DNA of 64,000 bases from Hydrogenophaga intermedia (GCF_000723405.1 NZ_CCAE010000002.1:237970-301969), one strand, 5' to 3'; counted from the stretch's first letter, positions 9,019 through 17,256 are shown. A program made the numbers and translations. The notes: a model not told the origin generated them from the sequence alone.

Positions 9019-9906
9019 ATGAAAAACTCGAACGAGCAGATGTGCGGGGACATGGAAGGAGAGTCACGCTTGGGTGACGAAGCACATGAACACGCGACCG
9101 TCACGCTGAATGTCCTCTGCATCGTCGTGTCGTGGAGTTTGGGCGCAGAGAGACTGACTGGGTATCGTGCGCAAGAAGTGATTGGCAGGGCGTATGCCTT
9201 CCTCTATCCCGATGAAACGAGTGCGAACGGACGGTCGTCGCAGCGGGAGCGGACGTTGATTCTGCCGAATGGAAGGTATGAAGAGGAGGGCTGGCGCATG
9301 CGAGAAGACGGATCACTTTTTTTTGCCAGCGAACTCACCCGGCCCATGTTCGACGGGACGGGAAAGCTCGCGGGATGTGAAAAGGTCATCCGAAATCTCT
9401 CTGATTCATGCGCAAGCAACAAGGCGCTTTATCACAGCGATAAGTTCCCTTTGCGGCTTCTTGGCAGCGCACGCGACTGCGCCGTTCACATGCTCGATCC
9501 GTCTGGATGCATCGTTGGCTGGAGCATTGGTGCAGAGCTACTGACGGGGTACCACGCCGAGGAAGTCATCGCGAAGCACTATCAAATGCTGTTCCGGTGG
9601 GAAGATCGAACGGAAGGATTCCCCAGTTGGCAACTGCAACGTGCGCGTTTGCATGGGTGCATAGAGGAGAGCGGCTGGCTTCTCCGAAAGGATGGATCCG
9701 TGGTTTGGGCGAATTTCGTTCTGACGCCCATCCATTCTTTTGATGGATCTCATGTCGGATTTTCCAAGGTGGCACGCGACAGGAGAGAGGGGAGTGCATA
9801 CATGGCCGATAGGGGGTGTGGAGGGACGACGTGGGCAACAGCCCCGGCTCGGGCGCACGGCGTCGTTCACGGGTCCCCCGGGGGGAGCGGCGTGACTCCG
9901 CTCTGA
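9019..9906 (+). CDS. Double-PAS protein without output domain, probably 3' truncated
   Basis: 295 residues, with a GGAG ribosome site seven bases before ATG 9019. Two PAS folds follow each other: residues about 25-130 (VSWSLGAERLTGYRAQEVIG ... GWRMREDGSLFFASELTRP) and about 150-255 (IVGWSIGAELLTGYHAEEVI ... GWLLRKDGSVVWANFVLTPI). The W-(S/N)-x-GAE-x-LTGY and EE-GW-x-x-RKDGS motifs are typical of PAS sensors that feed a histidine kinase or diguanylate cyclase. After GFSKVARDRRE the sequence turns into low-quality Gly/Ala/Pro residues and stops with no kinase, so it is most likely the severed sensory half of a larger signalling protein, though a stand-alone PAS binding protein is possible. Ends four bases before the convergent nhaA. 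Confidence 0.72.
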   Translation: MKNSNEQMCGDMEGESRLGDEAHEHATVTLNVLCIVVSWSLGAERLTGYRAQEVIGRAYAFLYPDETSANGRSSQRERTLILPNGRYEEEGWRMREDGSLFFASELTRPMFDGTGKLAGCEKVIRNLSDSCASNKALYHSDKFPLRLLGSARDCAVHMLDPSGCIVGWSIGAELLTGYHAEEVIAKHYQMLFRWEDRTEGFPSWQLQRARLHGCIEESGWLLRKDGSVVWANFVLTPIHSFDGSHVGFSKVARDRREGSAYMADRGCGGTTWATAPARAHGVVHGSPGGSGVTPL

Positions 9907-9910
9907 GTCG

Positions 9911-11245
9911 TCATATCGATTCCGTTGCTTGTGAGGGTTTTTCCAGTGGTAGCGGTCGCTGCGTCCATCTCAGCAGCGCCAGGCCCACGGCGGCCGAGAA
10001 CAGCGAGGCAAGGAAGATGCCGATCTTGGCGCTGTCCATCAAAGGCCCGCTCAGCGCGAGATTGGCGATGAATAGCGCCATCGTGAAGCCGATGCCGGCC
10101 AGGCAGCTACCGCCGGCCATGGCGCCCCAGCCCAGATCCCCGGGGCGCGTCGCCAGGCCGCTGCGCAAGGCCAGCCAGCCAAACAGAAGAATCCCGGCCG
10201 GCTTGCCGAGGGCGAATCCAAAGAACACCGCCGCCGCCACTGGCCGATCCACGTTGGTCCACGAAAGCGCCAGGCCCGCATTCGCGAGCGCGAACACCGG
10301 CATGACGCCGAAGCTGACCCAGGGGTGCAACGCCATCTCCAGTCGCTCGACGGGTGACAGCGATTCTCGGGCGGCCGTCTCGGCCGCCAGCAAGGTCTTG
10401 CGATCGCTTGTGCGTCCGCTGCCCTGACTGCCCGTCGGGTGGGCGATGACCTGTCCCAAAATGGCGTAGAGCCGGTTGTCGCTGACCCAGCGCGTCGCGG
10501 GGGTCATCAGCCCGAGGATCACGCCCGTGACGGTGGCGTGCAGTCCGGCTGCATCGATGGCCAACCAGGTGGCCGCCCCCATGACCACATAGATCGAAAC
10601 GCTGCGCACACCGGCACCGGCCAACAGGCGCAGGATGGCGATGCACAGGGCCGCCAGGGCAAGCATGCCCCAATCCATGCCATGGCTGTATCCGATGGCG
10701 ACCACCAGGATGGCGCCGATGTCATCCACGATCGCCAGGAACAGCATGAACACCCGCAGACTGTGCGGGATGCGCGTGCCCAGCAAGGCCAGGCAGGCAA
10801 TGACGAACGCCGTGTCGGTGGCCATGACGATGCCCCAGCCGTGCGCGCCGGCTTGTCCCCACTGCAGCGCCAGGTAGACGGCAGCGGGCGCCATCATGCC
10901 GCCCAATGCCGCGGCGATGGACAGGGCTGCCATGCGCGGGTCGCGCATCTCGCCCAGCACGGCTTCGCGCTTGAGTTCGAGCGCGACGAGAAAGAAGAAC
11001 AGCGTCATCAGTCCGTCGTTGATCCAGTCCTTCAACGTACGGCCCAAGGCCATGTCGCCCAGCCTCAGCTCAAGCCGTGTTTCCCAGATGCCGAGGAAGG
11101 CGTCGGCCCATGGCGAGTTCGACAGCACGAGCGCTGCGAGGGTGAACACGAGCAAGACGGCGCCACCTGCTGCCTCAATATGCAGGAACCTGACAAACGG
11201 GGGCGAGATGCGGTCAATGAATACGCGAGGGAGTCGAACGGACAT
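9911..11245 (-). CDS. nhaA: Na+/H+ antiporter NhaA
   Basis: 444 residues from the ATG at 11245 (MSVRLPRVFIDR); a start 24 codons upstream is possible but less family-like. Inner-membrane sodium/proton exchanger for pH and sodium homeostasis. About 11-12 hydrophobic helices are visible. Family signatures include GLMTLFFFLVALELKREAV in the first third and the discontinuous-helix region with VMATDTAFVIACLALLG, followed by FLAIVDDIGAILVVAIGY; the adjacent Asp pair in IVDDIGA corresponds to the ion-binding aspartates of Escherichia coli NhaA. The insert after residue 280 (HPTGSQGSGRTSDRK) is a common loop expansion in this family. No partner gene is obvious; the GlsB-like gene lies upstream in the same direction. 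Confidence 0.96.
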   Translation of the reverse strand: MSVRLPRVFIDRISPPFVRFLHIEAAGGAVLLVFTLAALVLSNSPWADAFLGIWETRLELRLGDMALGRTLKDWINDGLMTLFFFLVALELKREAVLGEMRDPRMAALSIAAALGGMMAPAAVYLALQWGQAGAHGWGIVMATDTAFVIACLALLGTRIPHSLRVFMLFLAIVDDIGAILVVAIGYSHGMDWGMLALAALCIAILRLLAGAGVRSVSIYVVMGAATWLAIDAAGLHATVTGVILGLMTPATRWVSDNRLYAILGQVIAHPTGSQGSGRTSDRKTLLAAETAARESLSPVERLEMALHPWVSFGVMPVFALANAGLALSWTNVDRPVAAAVFFGFALGKPAGILLFGWLALRSGLATRPGDLGWGAMAGGSCLAGIGFTMALFIANLALSGPLMDSAKIGIFLASLFSAAVGLALLRWTQRPLPLEKPSQATESI

Positions 11246-11319
11246 GGGGGATCCAACCGAAATGTGTGCTTTCGATGACTCCCGGGGTGCGCGCCTGAGC
11301 TGCGTCTCCCAACACACTG

Positions 11320-11589
11320 CTACCGGGCGTCATCGTGGCGGAACAGATCAACGAAGGCCAGCAGGATGGCCGCACCAAAGAACGACACCAGCAGCGCCGG
11401 CAGGCTGAAGTGCTCGGGGCTGAGGGTCCCCGCGCCCAGCAGCGGTGAGAGGAGCCAGCCGCCGGCAATGGCACCCACCATGCCGACGAAGACGTTCACG
11501 ATCAGGCCCTGCCGCTCGTTGGACCACAGGAGCATGTTGGCCAGCCAGCCGATGACTCCGCCAACGATGAGCCACGTGACCAAGTTCAT
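11320..11589 (-). CDS. GlsB/YeaQ/YmgE family stress-response membrane protein
   Basis: 89 residues starting at ATG 11589 (MNLVTWLIVGGVIGWLANML). Three hydrophobic segments (residues about 4-22, 30-50, 64-82) separated by short polar turns, with the family's GGVIGWLA and VNVFVGMVGAIAGGWLL motifs. Members are small integral membrane proteins induced by stress, formerly called transglycosylase-associated proteins; the biochemical activity is unknown. The frame runs further upstream to 11937, but that extension crosses the decayed tRNA/terminator region and is not coding. Confidence 0.88.
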   Translation of the reverse strand: MNLVTWLIVGGVIGWLANMLLWSNERQGLIVNVFVGMVGAIAGGWLLSPLLGAGTLSPEHFSLPALLVSFFGAAILLAFVDLFRHDDAR

Positions 11590-11780
11590 TCGCACGGCGC
11601 CTGACAAGAGAAGTGGGCAGCGCTGGGCCGCAGGAGACGCTGGCTGTGCTCGATGCGTTCGGACAGCGCCTTTACCAGCGGAATCGAACGCCTGGGCTCC
11701 GACGTTCCATATGGTGCAAACACAAGTATGCGGATTGCACGAGGATCGATCTGTGCGCTGGCGAACGCAGCCGCGCCAAC

Positions 11781-11805
11781 AAAAAAGCCCCTGCATTGCA
11801 GGGGC
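11781..11805 (-). terminator. Rho-independent terminator, near-copy of the tRNA-Ser terminator at 51.2 kb
   Basis: On the minus strand the hairpin GCCCCTG/CAGGGGC (7-bp stem, 5-base loop) is followed by six T residues. It differs by one loop base from the terminator downstream of the intact tRNA-Ser at 51197-51221. It is oriented to stop leftward transcription entering from the repeat region, where no intact gene feeds it. Confidence 0.8.
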
Positions 11806-11816
11806 GTGAGATTCGC

Positions 11817-11852
11817 TGGCGGTGGAGGTAGGACGCAGCGAACCACTCTCAG
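11817..11852 (-). pseudogene. Decayed tRNA-Ser 3' end
   Basis: Immediately upstream (minus strand) of the duplicated terminator. Bases 11775-11822 match 51191-51238 without gaps at 44 of 48 positions by eye, through the position equivalent to the tRNA 3' GCCA. Further in, the minus strand still reads GAGTGGTTCG, a short insert, TCCTACCTCCACCGCCA, which resembles a T-arm and acceptor end, but the anticodon half is gone. It is either a tRNA relic or a partial attachment-site copy. Confidence 0.5.
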
Positions 11853-11974
11853 TTGGATTTTTCGCTATCCAGCGCACTTTTTTTTCTGCTCTGCAGCCTT
11901 CAAAAAGCGCGCGCGCACGCACATACGCGCGTCGCAATTTTCGTGCCTCAATTGAAGTGGTCTTCCGTATCAGC

Positions 11975-12437
11975 GGTTCCCCCTAGGTTCCCTTTTCGGT
12001 TCCCCTCAAAAGTTTTGAAGCTGCTCTGCTGAGCGGGTAGATGACCGGCCGTGTGAAGCTGCAGCAAGGTGCGCAGCTGTTTGCGCGACGTTGTCGATCG
12101 GAAGCTGAGTTCCTCTTCGGTGCCCTCCCGGTTCCCCTCAAAAATGATGCGGGAGCTGCTCGCGAAGTTGCCCCGGAGTTGTAGATCTCGACACGAACTG
12201 CGGTCTGTCGTTTCTGCGGTTCCCCTTTGGTTCCCTTCTCGGTTCCCCTCAAAAATTTCGATGAGGTGCCCCGGAGGAACGTCGTAGTTCCTGGCTGTGA
12301 ACAAAGTCGCAGCGTGTGCAGGTACGAGGCCGCCACCGCAATAGGTGCAATGTCTGCCGTCTGCGCTTCGAGCCATTGGCACGTAGCCTTCCATATCAGC
12401 GGTTCCCGCTCGGTTCCCCTTCCGGTTCCCCTCAAAA
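11975..12437 (+). repeat. Four direct copies of a triple GGTTCCC element
   Basis: Copy A has GGTTCCC at 11975, 11986 and 11998; copy C at 12218, 12229 and 12241; copy D at 12401, 12412 and 12424. Spacing is 11 then 12 bases in each. Copy B (12107-12144) keeps the third GGTTCCC at 12130 and degenerate versions of the first two. The third unit is followed by CTCAAAA in all four. A and D also share the upstream flank TTCCRTATCAGC. No convincing gene lies between the copies; antisense frames here simply translate the repeat as EGNR/RGT peptides. See the separate entries for three more copies. Confidence 0.85.
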
Positions 12438-12770
12438 ATGTTGCGGCCTTTGCTCGGCGAGCTTTCTTCAGGCGATTTAACGTGAGGCGGCGAAGGGTAG
12501 CGGTGGCCAGCCAGATGTCCTTAGGGACGCCGGCCTTCGTCTGCGCCACCGATGGTGTTGCCCGCGACGTTGACACGCGTCCCTCACAAGGCGAGTGCGC
12601 ATCAGCTTTTCCGGCAAACCTGAGATGACCGTCCCTCGATAGCGAGCCCAGTCTGCGGCCCCATGAATGTGCGGTCTTCTGATTGAGCATCTCGAATGGC
12701 GCCGCTCACTCTAGGCATGCGCTTTGCCAGCGAGGTTGGGGATTTTCTAGCACTCACAAGGAGCACAAAT
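12438..12770. other. Non-coding stretch after the repeat cluster
   Basis: Several frames are open on both strands but none shows family resemblance, a ribosome site or sensible composition. I see no RNA gene. It ends at the ribosome site of the small proline-rich gene. Confidence 0.5.
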
Positions 12771-12959
12771 ATGATGTCCAACCAACCGGGGCAGACGCCT
12801 GGCAAGCCCGTTAATCAACCTCCGCCGGGTGACAGCCGTTCACCTGGTGCGAATCCCACCCATCCCGATCGTGCACCTCAAACGCGTCCCGCTGACGCCA
12901 GGCCCGGGGAAAGGCCTATTGCTGACGTTGATCGCAAAGTACGTGAGGGTGATGCCTAG
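12771..12959 (+). CDS. Small proline-rich hypothetical protein
   Basis: 62 residues starting MMSNQPGQTPGKPVN. A strong ribosome site AAGGAG lies five to ten bases before ATG 12771, which supports this start over an in-frame ATG at 12696. The product is rich in Pro, Gly and Arg and probably disordered up to a short charged end (ADVDRKVREGDA). Small proteins of this kind occur in comamonads, but I cannot assign a function. Confidence 0.55.
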   Translation: MMSNQPGQTPGKPVNQPPPGDSRSPGANPTHPDRAPQTRPADARPGERPIADVDRKVREGDA

Positions 12960-13030
12960 GCTGTCGCCTCGCGCTACAGCATGCAGATCGACGTAGTCGT
13001 ATCCGTTTGGGTACACATCAGGCATGCACA

Positions 13031-13270
13031 ATGTCGGCCATGGTGGAGATGACAGCGTTGAGCGATGAAGTGCTCGTGGCAATGGCTCACGAATGGAGAT
13101 TGAGGGCGCTTCGCGGGGAAAAGGTCGCCCGTGGCCCTGCACACGAGCTGGAAGCTGAGATTCGACGACGTCGCGGTAGGTCGCCAGTCGAGTCCACGCT
13201 AGACGATCTAGACACCCGCCCTCTCGCGGCGCGCGAGGGCGTTGCGCGCAGTTCTTGGCGTCTCTGGTAG
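13031..13270 (+). CDS. Small helical hypothetical protein
   Basis: 79 residues from ATG 13031 (MSAMVEMTALSDEVL). The central part, LVAMAHEWRLRALRGEKVARGP followed by AHELEAEIRRRRG, is strongly helical and resembles short comamonad proteins with a W-R-x-R-ALRGE ... AHELE core. Function unknown. It is isolated between the proline-rich gene and the second repeat cluster; the last 20 residues look less natural, so the 3' end may have decayed. Confidence 0.5.
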   Translation: MSAMVEMTALSDEVLVAMAHEWRLRALRGEKVARGPAHELEAEIRRRRGRSPVESTLDDLDTRPLAAREGVARSSWRLW

Positions 13271-13656
13271 CGCCTTCAAGCTAAAACGCGACTGGACGTT
13301 CCGCCCTGGCGCCCTTGGGAACGACCACGGAGGGCGTTCGTCCAACCTCATCTAACTCTGCAAGGCTTCACGCGGCCAGTCGGTGCGATGAGTGTGCTCC
13401 GCAGCCGTGCTGCGTACTCCAGTCTTGGCGGAGCCCCCGCCCTGTTGTTGCGGGTGAGGTCCTTGACCTGTACGAGTTAGCTGAGATGACGCCTTCGGGG
13501 CTCTCGGACTGAAATATGACAAGAGGAGCGGGACGCCATGAGCCAACCGCTCACCCGACGTCCGTTTCCGTGGGCGTGAACCGCGGGCTGCACGGGCCAC
13601 CTCAGTTGAGCACCTACACCGTCGACTTCGCTTCGGAGATTCGGCGAATCGAGCAG

Positions 13657-13690
13657 GGGGAACCGATAGGGGAACCGAAGGGGGGAACCC
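13657..13690 (-). repeat. Inverted triple GGTTCCC element, copy E
   Basis: GGGAACC occurs at 13658, 13670 and 13683 on the plus strand. Unlike the direct copies, the third unit (minus-strand order) is followed by TGCTCGATTCGCCGAAT rather than CTCAAAA. Confidence 0.8.
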
Positions 13691-13908
13691 GAGGTGTTAA
13701 AGACATGAGAGAAATTATTCGCGTGTCGCCCGCTGATATGGCGCCTTTGGAGCTCTTGGACTGAATCCTGACCTGTGGGTCGGATTGCCACGAGCCAGCC
13801 CTCACCCGACGCTAGTGTTCGTAGGCGTGAACCACTGGCGGCTGGAGCCACCTCAGTTGAACACCTGCTCCGTCGACCTCTCTGCAGCGATTCGGCGAAT
13901 CGAGCAAA

Positions 13909-13940
13909 GGGAACCGATAGGGGAACCGCAGGGGGAACCG
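13909..13940 (-). repeat. Inverted triple GGTTCCC element, copy F
   Basis: GGGAACC at 13909, 13921 and 13933 on the plus strand, 12-base spacing. Sits at the same place in unit 2 of the tandem duplication as copy E in unit 1. Confidence 0.8.
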
Positions 13941-14140
13941 AGGGTGTTGGAGGCATTAGGTTATTGCTTGCTGGCGGCGCATGCGTTTCGACATCCTTGT
14001 GCCCGCTGCGGACAAAAGGCCAGGAGCAGGCTCTGCGCTTCGGGCGCACCTACTTGGCAGGGCGTGCCGGTCGAGACACTGCGCGCCGAGGAGGGCTCCT
14101 ACTGCCACGTGGAGCACGCCATCGACGATGGTGAAGCTTC

Positions 14141-14177
14141 GGTTCCCTCTGGGTTCCCTTTTCGGTTCCCTCAAAAA
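14141..14177 (+). repeat. Direct triple GGTTCCC element, copy G
   Basis: GGTTCCC at 14141, 14152 and 14164 (11- and 12-base spacing), then CTCAAAA as in copies A-D. The 140 bases before it read in one frame with RCGQ and YCHVEHA, which could be what is left of a tiny zinc-ribbon protein, but there is no credible start. Confidence 0.8.
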
Positions 14178-14289
14178 AGGGTGAGGCCTCATGGCGCAGA
14201 AGAAGCGCTGGGACATAACCCGCGGCTGACTTGTTGCGTTCTAGGGAGTCATGAGGACGGCGTCGGCACGTAGAGATTTGGAAGTCACG

Positions 14290-14563
14290 AGCCCTACGGG
14301 CGCATCGACATCGACAACGGCCAGGTGCGCCAATCCAACTTCCACGACTACGCGCCGCTGCCCATGCGCGACTGCCCTGCCATCACATCGTGCCCAGCAC
14401 CGATCGACCCCAAGGGGTTGGCGAGGTGGGCACGCCACCCATTGCCGCCGCGGTGGCGAACGCCGTGCACGGGCACCGTGGCGGCGCCAACTGCCCCTGC
14501 CCCTCGCTTGGCACGACGATGAAGACGATACTTCTGGACATCAATGGCAAGGCCGTCAAGTGA
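14290..14563 (+). pseudogene. Remnant of an IorB/IorA-type molybdopterin oxidoreductase operon
   Basis: Bases 14297 to about 14395 read GRIDIDNGQVRQSNFHDYAP, then PLPMRDCP, which matches the C-terminal region of the large molybdopterin subunit of isoquinoline/aldehyde oxidoreductases. A frameshift near 14390 then moves to the frame VPSTDRPQGVGEVGTPPIAA followed by AVANAV, also family sequence. At 14519 a separate ATG opens MKTILLDINGKAVK and stops at 14561-14563; this resembles the first residues of the 2Fe-2S small subunit. Everything else is missing, so this is a scar of a lost operon, not a working gene. Confidence 0.7.
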
Positions 14564-14897
14564 TCACCTAACCCGACATGCCCCGAAACCGACCACGGAT
14601 GGTTTTGTCCTGGAGGGGGGCCCCGCCGCCGTCGTGCGGAGGAGCGAAGGGCCGAGCGGCCGTACAGAGTAGCGGTTGTCGAGGTCATGTCCGGATCTGA
14701 ATGCTTGTCTCCCACAAGATGCCAAATCTGAATCGACTCGGTTCTGCAGGCCCCGCAGACTGCGCTTGAACGTGTCGCACGCGCGCCAGAACTGAAGCCT
14801 TCCGCTTCCTAGCTGTTCAAATCTGGGAGGTCGGCGAGTAGGTGCCACGGGTGTCGTGACGAAAGAATGACCAGGTCAGCAACAACGCGACCTCGCC
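14564..14897. other. Non-coding stretch
   Basis: No frame here has a recognisable product and I see no repeat, hairpin-T run or RNA gene. It separates the oxidoreductase scar from the HipB-like regulator and probably holds that gene's promoter. Confidence 0.5.
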
Positions 14898-15218
14898 ATG
14901 AAGCAACCCGTCTCGCAACCACTCCACCGAGCCCTCAAGCGCCTGGGCTCCAACGTCTCCAAAGCCCGGCGCCGTCGGCGCTGGTCCTTGAAGGATCTCG
15001 CTGATCAGACGGACATGTCTGTCAGCACTGTCCGGCGCCTGGAGCAAGGCGAGCCCGGTATTGCTGCCTGTTCCCTGCTCAGCGCCTTGCACGCGCTGGG
15101 CAGGCTGGATGAGTTCAACCGGCTGTTGGACGCCGATCGCGACACCATCGGCGTCCATTGTCAGGACGAGCGGCTTCCCCAGCGCGTTCGCAAGTCCTCG
15201 TCGGAACACGTTTCATGA
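14898..15218 (+). CDS. HipB-like XRE-family regulator (orphan antitoxin?)
   Basis: 106 residues starting MKQPVSQPLHRALKRLGSN. A lambda-repressor type helix-turn-helix spans residues about 18-75 (ARRRRRWSLKDLADQTDMSV, then STVRRLEQGEPGI), followed by the LLSALHALGRLDEF and DERLPQRVR features typical of regulators that pair with HipA kinases. In such systems the regulator binds its own promoter and neutralises HipA. Here no hipA follows. Instead its stop overlaps (ATGA) a 35-codon frame. It may be the survivor of a broken toxin-antitoxin pair. Confidence 0.75.
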   Translation: MKQPVSQPLHRALKRLGSNVSKARRRRRWSLKDLADQTDMSVSTVRRLEQGEPGIAACSLLSALHALGRLDEFNRLLDADRDTIGVHCQDERLPQRVRKSSSEHVS

Positions 15219-15322
15219 CGCCCGAGTTCGTCATGCCCCCGGAGCTGCGGCTGAAACTCATGCCGAAGGTTGCTACGAAGGGCTCCGGTGGCCCCACGAA
15301 AACCCGTGGACGAGGTCTGTAA
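15215..15322 (+). CDS. 35-codon frame coupled to the HipB-like gene
   Basis: ATG 15215 shares ATGA with the stop of the regulator and the frame ends with TAA 15320-15322. The peptide (MTPEFVMPPELRLKLMPKVA, then basic/Gly residues) matches nothing I know. The overlap is the arrangement expected for a toxin start, so it may be what remains of a hipA-like gene or a new small partner; it may equally be chance. Confidence 0.25.
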   Translation: MTPEFVMPPELRLKLMPKVATKGSGGPTKTRGRGL

Positions 15323-15450
15323 TCGGATGAACCATCCAGGGGCGCTCTTGGCTGAGAGCACAGCCTGGCCGCAGGATTGACATCAAGAGAGCAGACCATT
15401 GAGGCGTCGTCGGGCGCGAGAAGTTCGTGGGGCGCTACGTCATGGCGAAC

Positions 15451-17256
15451 TCACTGAGCTTGGGGATAGCCGCCGAAGTGTTTGATCGGTGACCAGGTCG
15501 GCAGGACTTCAGGTAGCGATGGTGAGAGCGAGTGATAGTCCTGCGCGCCGTACACCACGCGGCCATCCATGATGGTCAAGACCGAGGCGATGGACTTGAT
15601 CTGAGCTTCTTCGATCGAGAAATAGTCCCTGTCCAGCAGCACGAAGTCGGCGAGGTGGCCGGGGGCGATCATGCCTAGCTCGGCCTCGGCATTCATGAAC
15701 CACGCCGCACCGCGAGTGAAGAGCCTCAGGGCCTCGGCGCGTGATAGGCGGTTGTCTTTGGCCAGTACCTCGGTCCCGGCGACCGACTTTCCCGACACCA
15801 TCCAACTGATGCCGACCCAAGGATTGAAGGAGGCCGCTCGGAAAGCGTCGGTGGTCATCGCCAAGGGCAGACCACTGTCAACGAGCTGACGCAGCCGTGG
15901 GGTCCGCAATGCCTTATCGCGCCCGTGGGTCTTGATGAATCCGTCGCCGTGCAGCGCCATCTTGGTGTCAAGGGCGATGCCGCCGCCTAGCGCCTTTACC
16001 CTGGCTATGTTCGCCGGACTGATGGTTTCCGCATGTTCGATGCTCCAGCGCAGACCATCGAGTGGCATCTTGTCGTTCAGCTTCTCCAGCGCATCGAGGA
16101 ACGGCGTGATGTTCTCGTCGTAGCTGATGTGCTCGCGGAAAGGAATTCGCCGCTGCACCAGCTTGGCAACGTCCCGCTCCACCAGTTCACGCATCTTTTC
16201 CGGCGGAATGATGACCGCCGGGCGGTCGAAGTTCTCGTGATCGTGGACGTCCGCCGATAGCAACTCGCCGGCGCCGCGGTAGACGTGACCGTGCGCCAGC
16301 TGCGGGTGCAGGTTGTGCCCTGGGCTGACGGGTGCCGTCTTGGTGATCGCCGTAAGCTGCGCGTCCACTACGCTACCTTCCCCGAACTGAATGTCCACGA
16401 ATGGCATGCGGATGTTGAGTCGGTTGTCGCGGGCAAGAGCATTGACCGTAGGCAGTGCCTTCGGATACCCACGGAAGCCGGTGCCGGCATCGACGATGGA
16501 CGTGACCCCGAAGCGGTTGACGCTGTGGATCGTCTGTATCAGCGAGCTCACCGTCTCATCGAAAGTGAGTTGGGGAACCATGGTTTCTAACGCGATGAAC
16601 AGGAACGTGTAGCCGTGGATCACACCGGTGTATCGGCCTCGCTCGTCCTTCTCGAACTCGGTGCCCGGAATCTTGGGAAATTTGTCGGTTCCGACGCCAA
16701 ATGCATCCATCGCCTGCTGGTTCAGAAAGGCGCGGTTGTAGGCGTACTGAACGATTAGGGGGTGATCGGGCACTGCCTGACGCAGCTCATCCATGGTGGG
16801 GAATCTGTTCTCTTCGAACTGATAAGGGGACCAGCCACCGATCACCTTCACCCAGTGACCTTCCGGTGTGCGCTTGGCTTGTTCGCTCAGCATCGCCAAG
16901 GCCCGGCGCAGCGTGGGGACGCCGTCCCATCGCAGGGTGTAGTTGTAGCCCCCTTCGTTGAGCACGTGGGTGTGCGCATCGATGAGGCCCGGAATCATCC
17001 GACGGCCTCGGGAATCGATGACCCGGGTGCCGGCGTTCTTCAAGGCCAGCACCTCGGCATCCGAGCCGACCGAGTAGATGCGCCCGCTCTTGACGGCCAG
17101 GGCAGACGCCTCAGGTTGTGCAGGGTTGCCAGTGAAAATCCTGGCGTTGTGCACGATCAGGTCCGCTCCAGGCGCCTCCTGCTTCTCTTGTGCATGGGCG
17201 GTGGCGTTGAAGAAACCATTCAACACCAGCAATCCGGACAGCAGTATCGACCTCAC
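15451..17256 (-). CDS. Exported amidohydrolase (YtcJ-like)
   Basis: 601 residues. Signal peptide at residues 1-22 (MRSILLSGLLVLNGFFNATA, then HAQ) predicts export to the periplasm. The metal-dependent hydrolase barrel shows GLIDAHTHVL near residue 90 (HxH metal ligands), IEHAETIS near 400 and MTTDAFRAASFNPW near 450 (metal Asp region), and the usual C-terminal beta-sandwich return ending LADFVLLDRDYFSI. YtcJ-type proteins hydrolyse amides or related bonds; the substrate cannot be read from sequence. An AraC regulator lies upstream in the same direction across a 174-base gap, which suggests regulation by it. Confidence 0.88.
   Translation of the reverse strand: MRSILLSGLLVLNGFFNATAHAQEKQEAPGADLIVHNARIFTGNPAQPEASALAVKSGRIYSVGSDAEVLALKNAGTRVIDSRGRRMIPGLIDAHTHVLNEGGYNYTLRWDGVPTLRRALAMLSEQAKRTPEGHWVKVIGGWSPYQFEENRFPTMDELRQAVPDHPLIVQYAYNRAFLNQQAMDAFGVGTDKFPKIPGTEFEKDERGRYTGVIHGYTFLFIALETMVPQLTFDETVSSLIQTIHSVNRFGVTSIVDAGTGFRGYPKALPTVNALARDNRLNIRMPFVDIQFGEGSVVDAQLTAITKTAPVSPGHNLHPQLAHGHVYRGAGELLSADVHDHENFDRPAVIIPPEKMRELVERDVAKLVQRRIPFREHISYDENITPFLDALEKLNDKMPLDGLRWSIEHAETISPANIARVKALGGGIALDTKMALHGDGFIKTHGRDKALRTPRLRQLVDSGLPLAMTTDAFRAASFNPWVGISWMVSGKSVAGTEVLAKDNRLSRAEALRLFTRGAAWFMNAEAELGMIAPGHLADFVLLDRDYFSIEEAQIKSIASVLTIMDGRVVYGAQDYHSLSPSLPEVLPTWSPIKHFGGYPQAQ

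Larger units (their letters stand above)
13480..13983 (+). repeat. Tandem duplication of about 252 bp
   Basis: Unit 1 starts near 13480 and unit 2 near 13732. Shared landmarks are GCTGAKATGRCGCC (13480/13732), GCCAYGAGCCARCC (13535/13787), CCACCTCAGTTGA, and GATTCGGCGAATCGAGCA (13638/13889), giving a period of 251-252 bases. Each unit ends with an inverted copy of the triple GGTTCCC element. The units have clearly diverged, so the duplication is not recent. Confidence 0.8.

Noticed and set aside
11948..12690. Minus-strand frames with repeated EGNR/RGT peptides, looking like a repeat protein
   Set aside because: The repeats come from the DNA-level GGTTCCC element, appear in different frames in different copies, and no start or family supports coding.
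11975..14177. CRISPR array or integron cassette array
   Set aside because: The units are not identical, spacing between elements is irregular, orientation is mixed, no cas or integrase gene is near, and no attC-like GTTRRRY/RYYYAAC arms are consistently placed.
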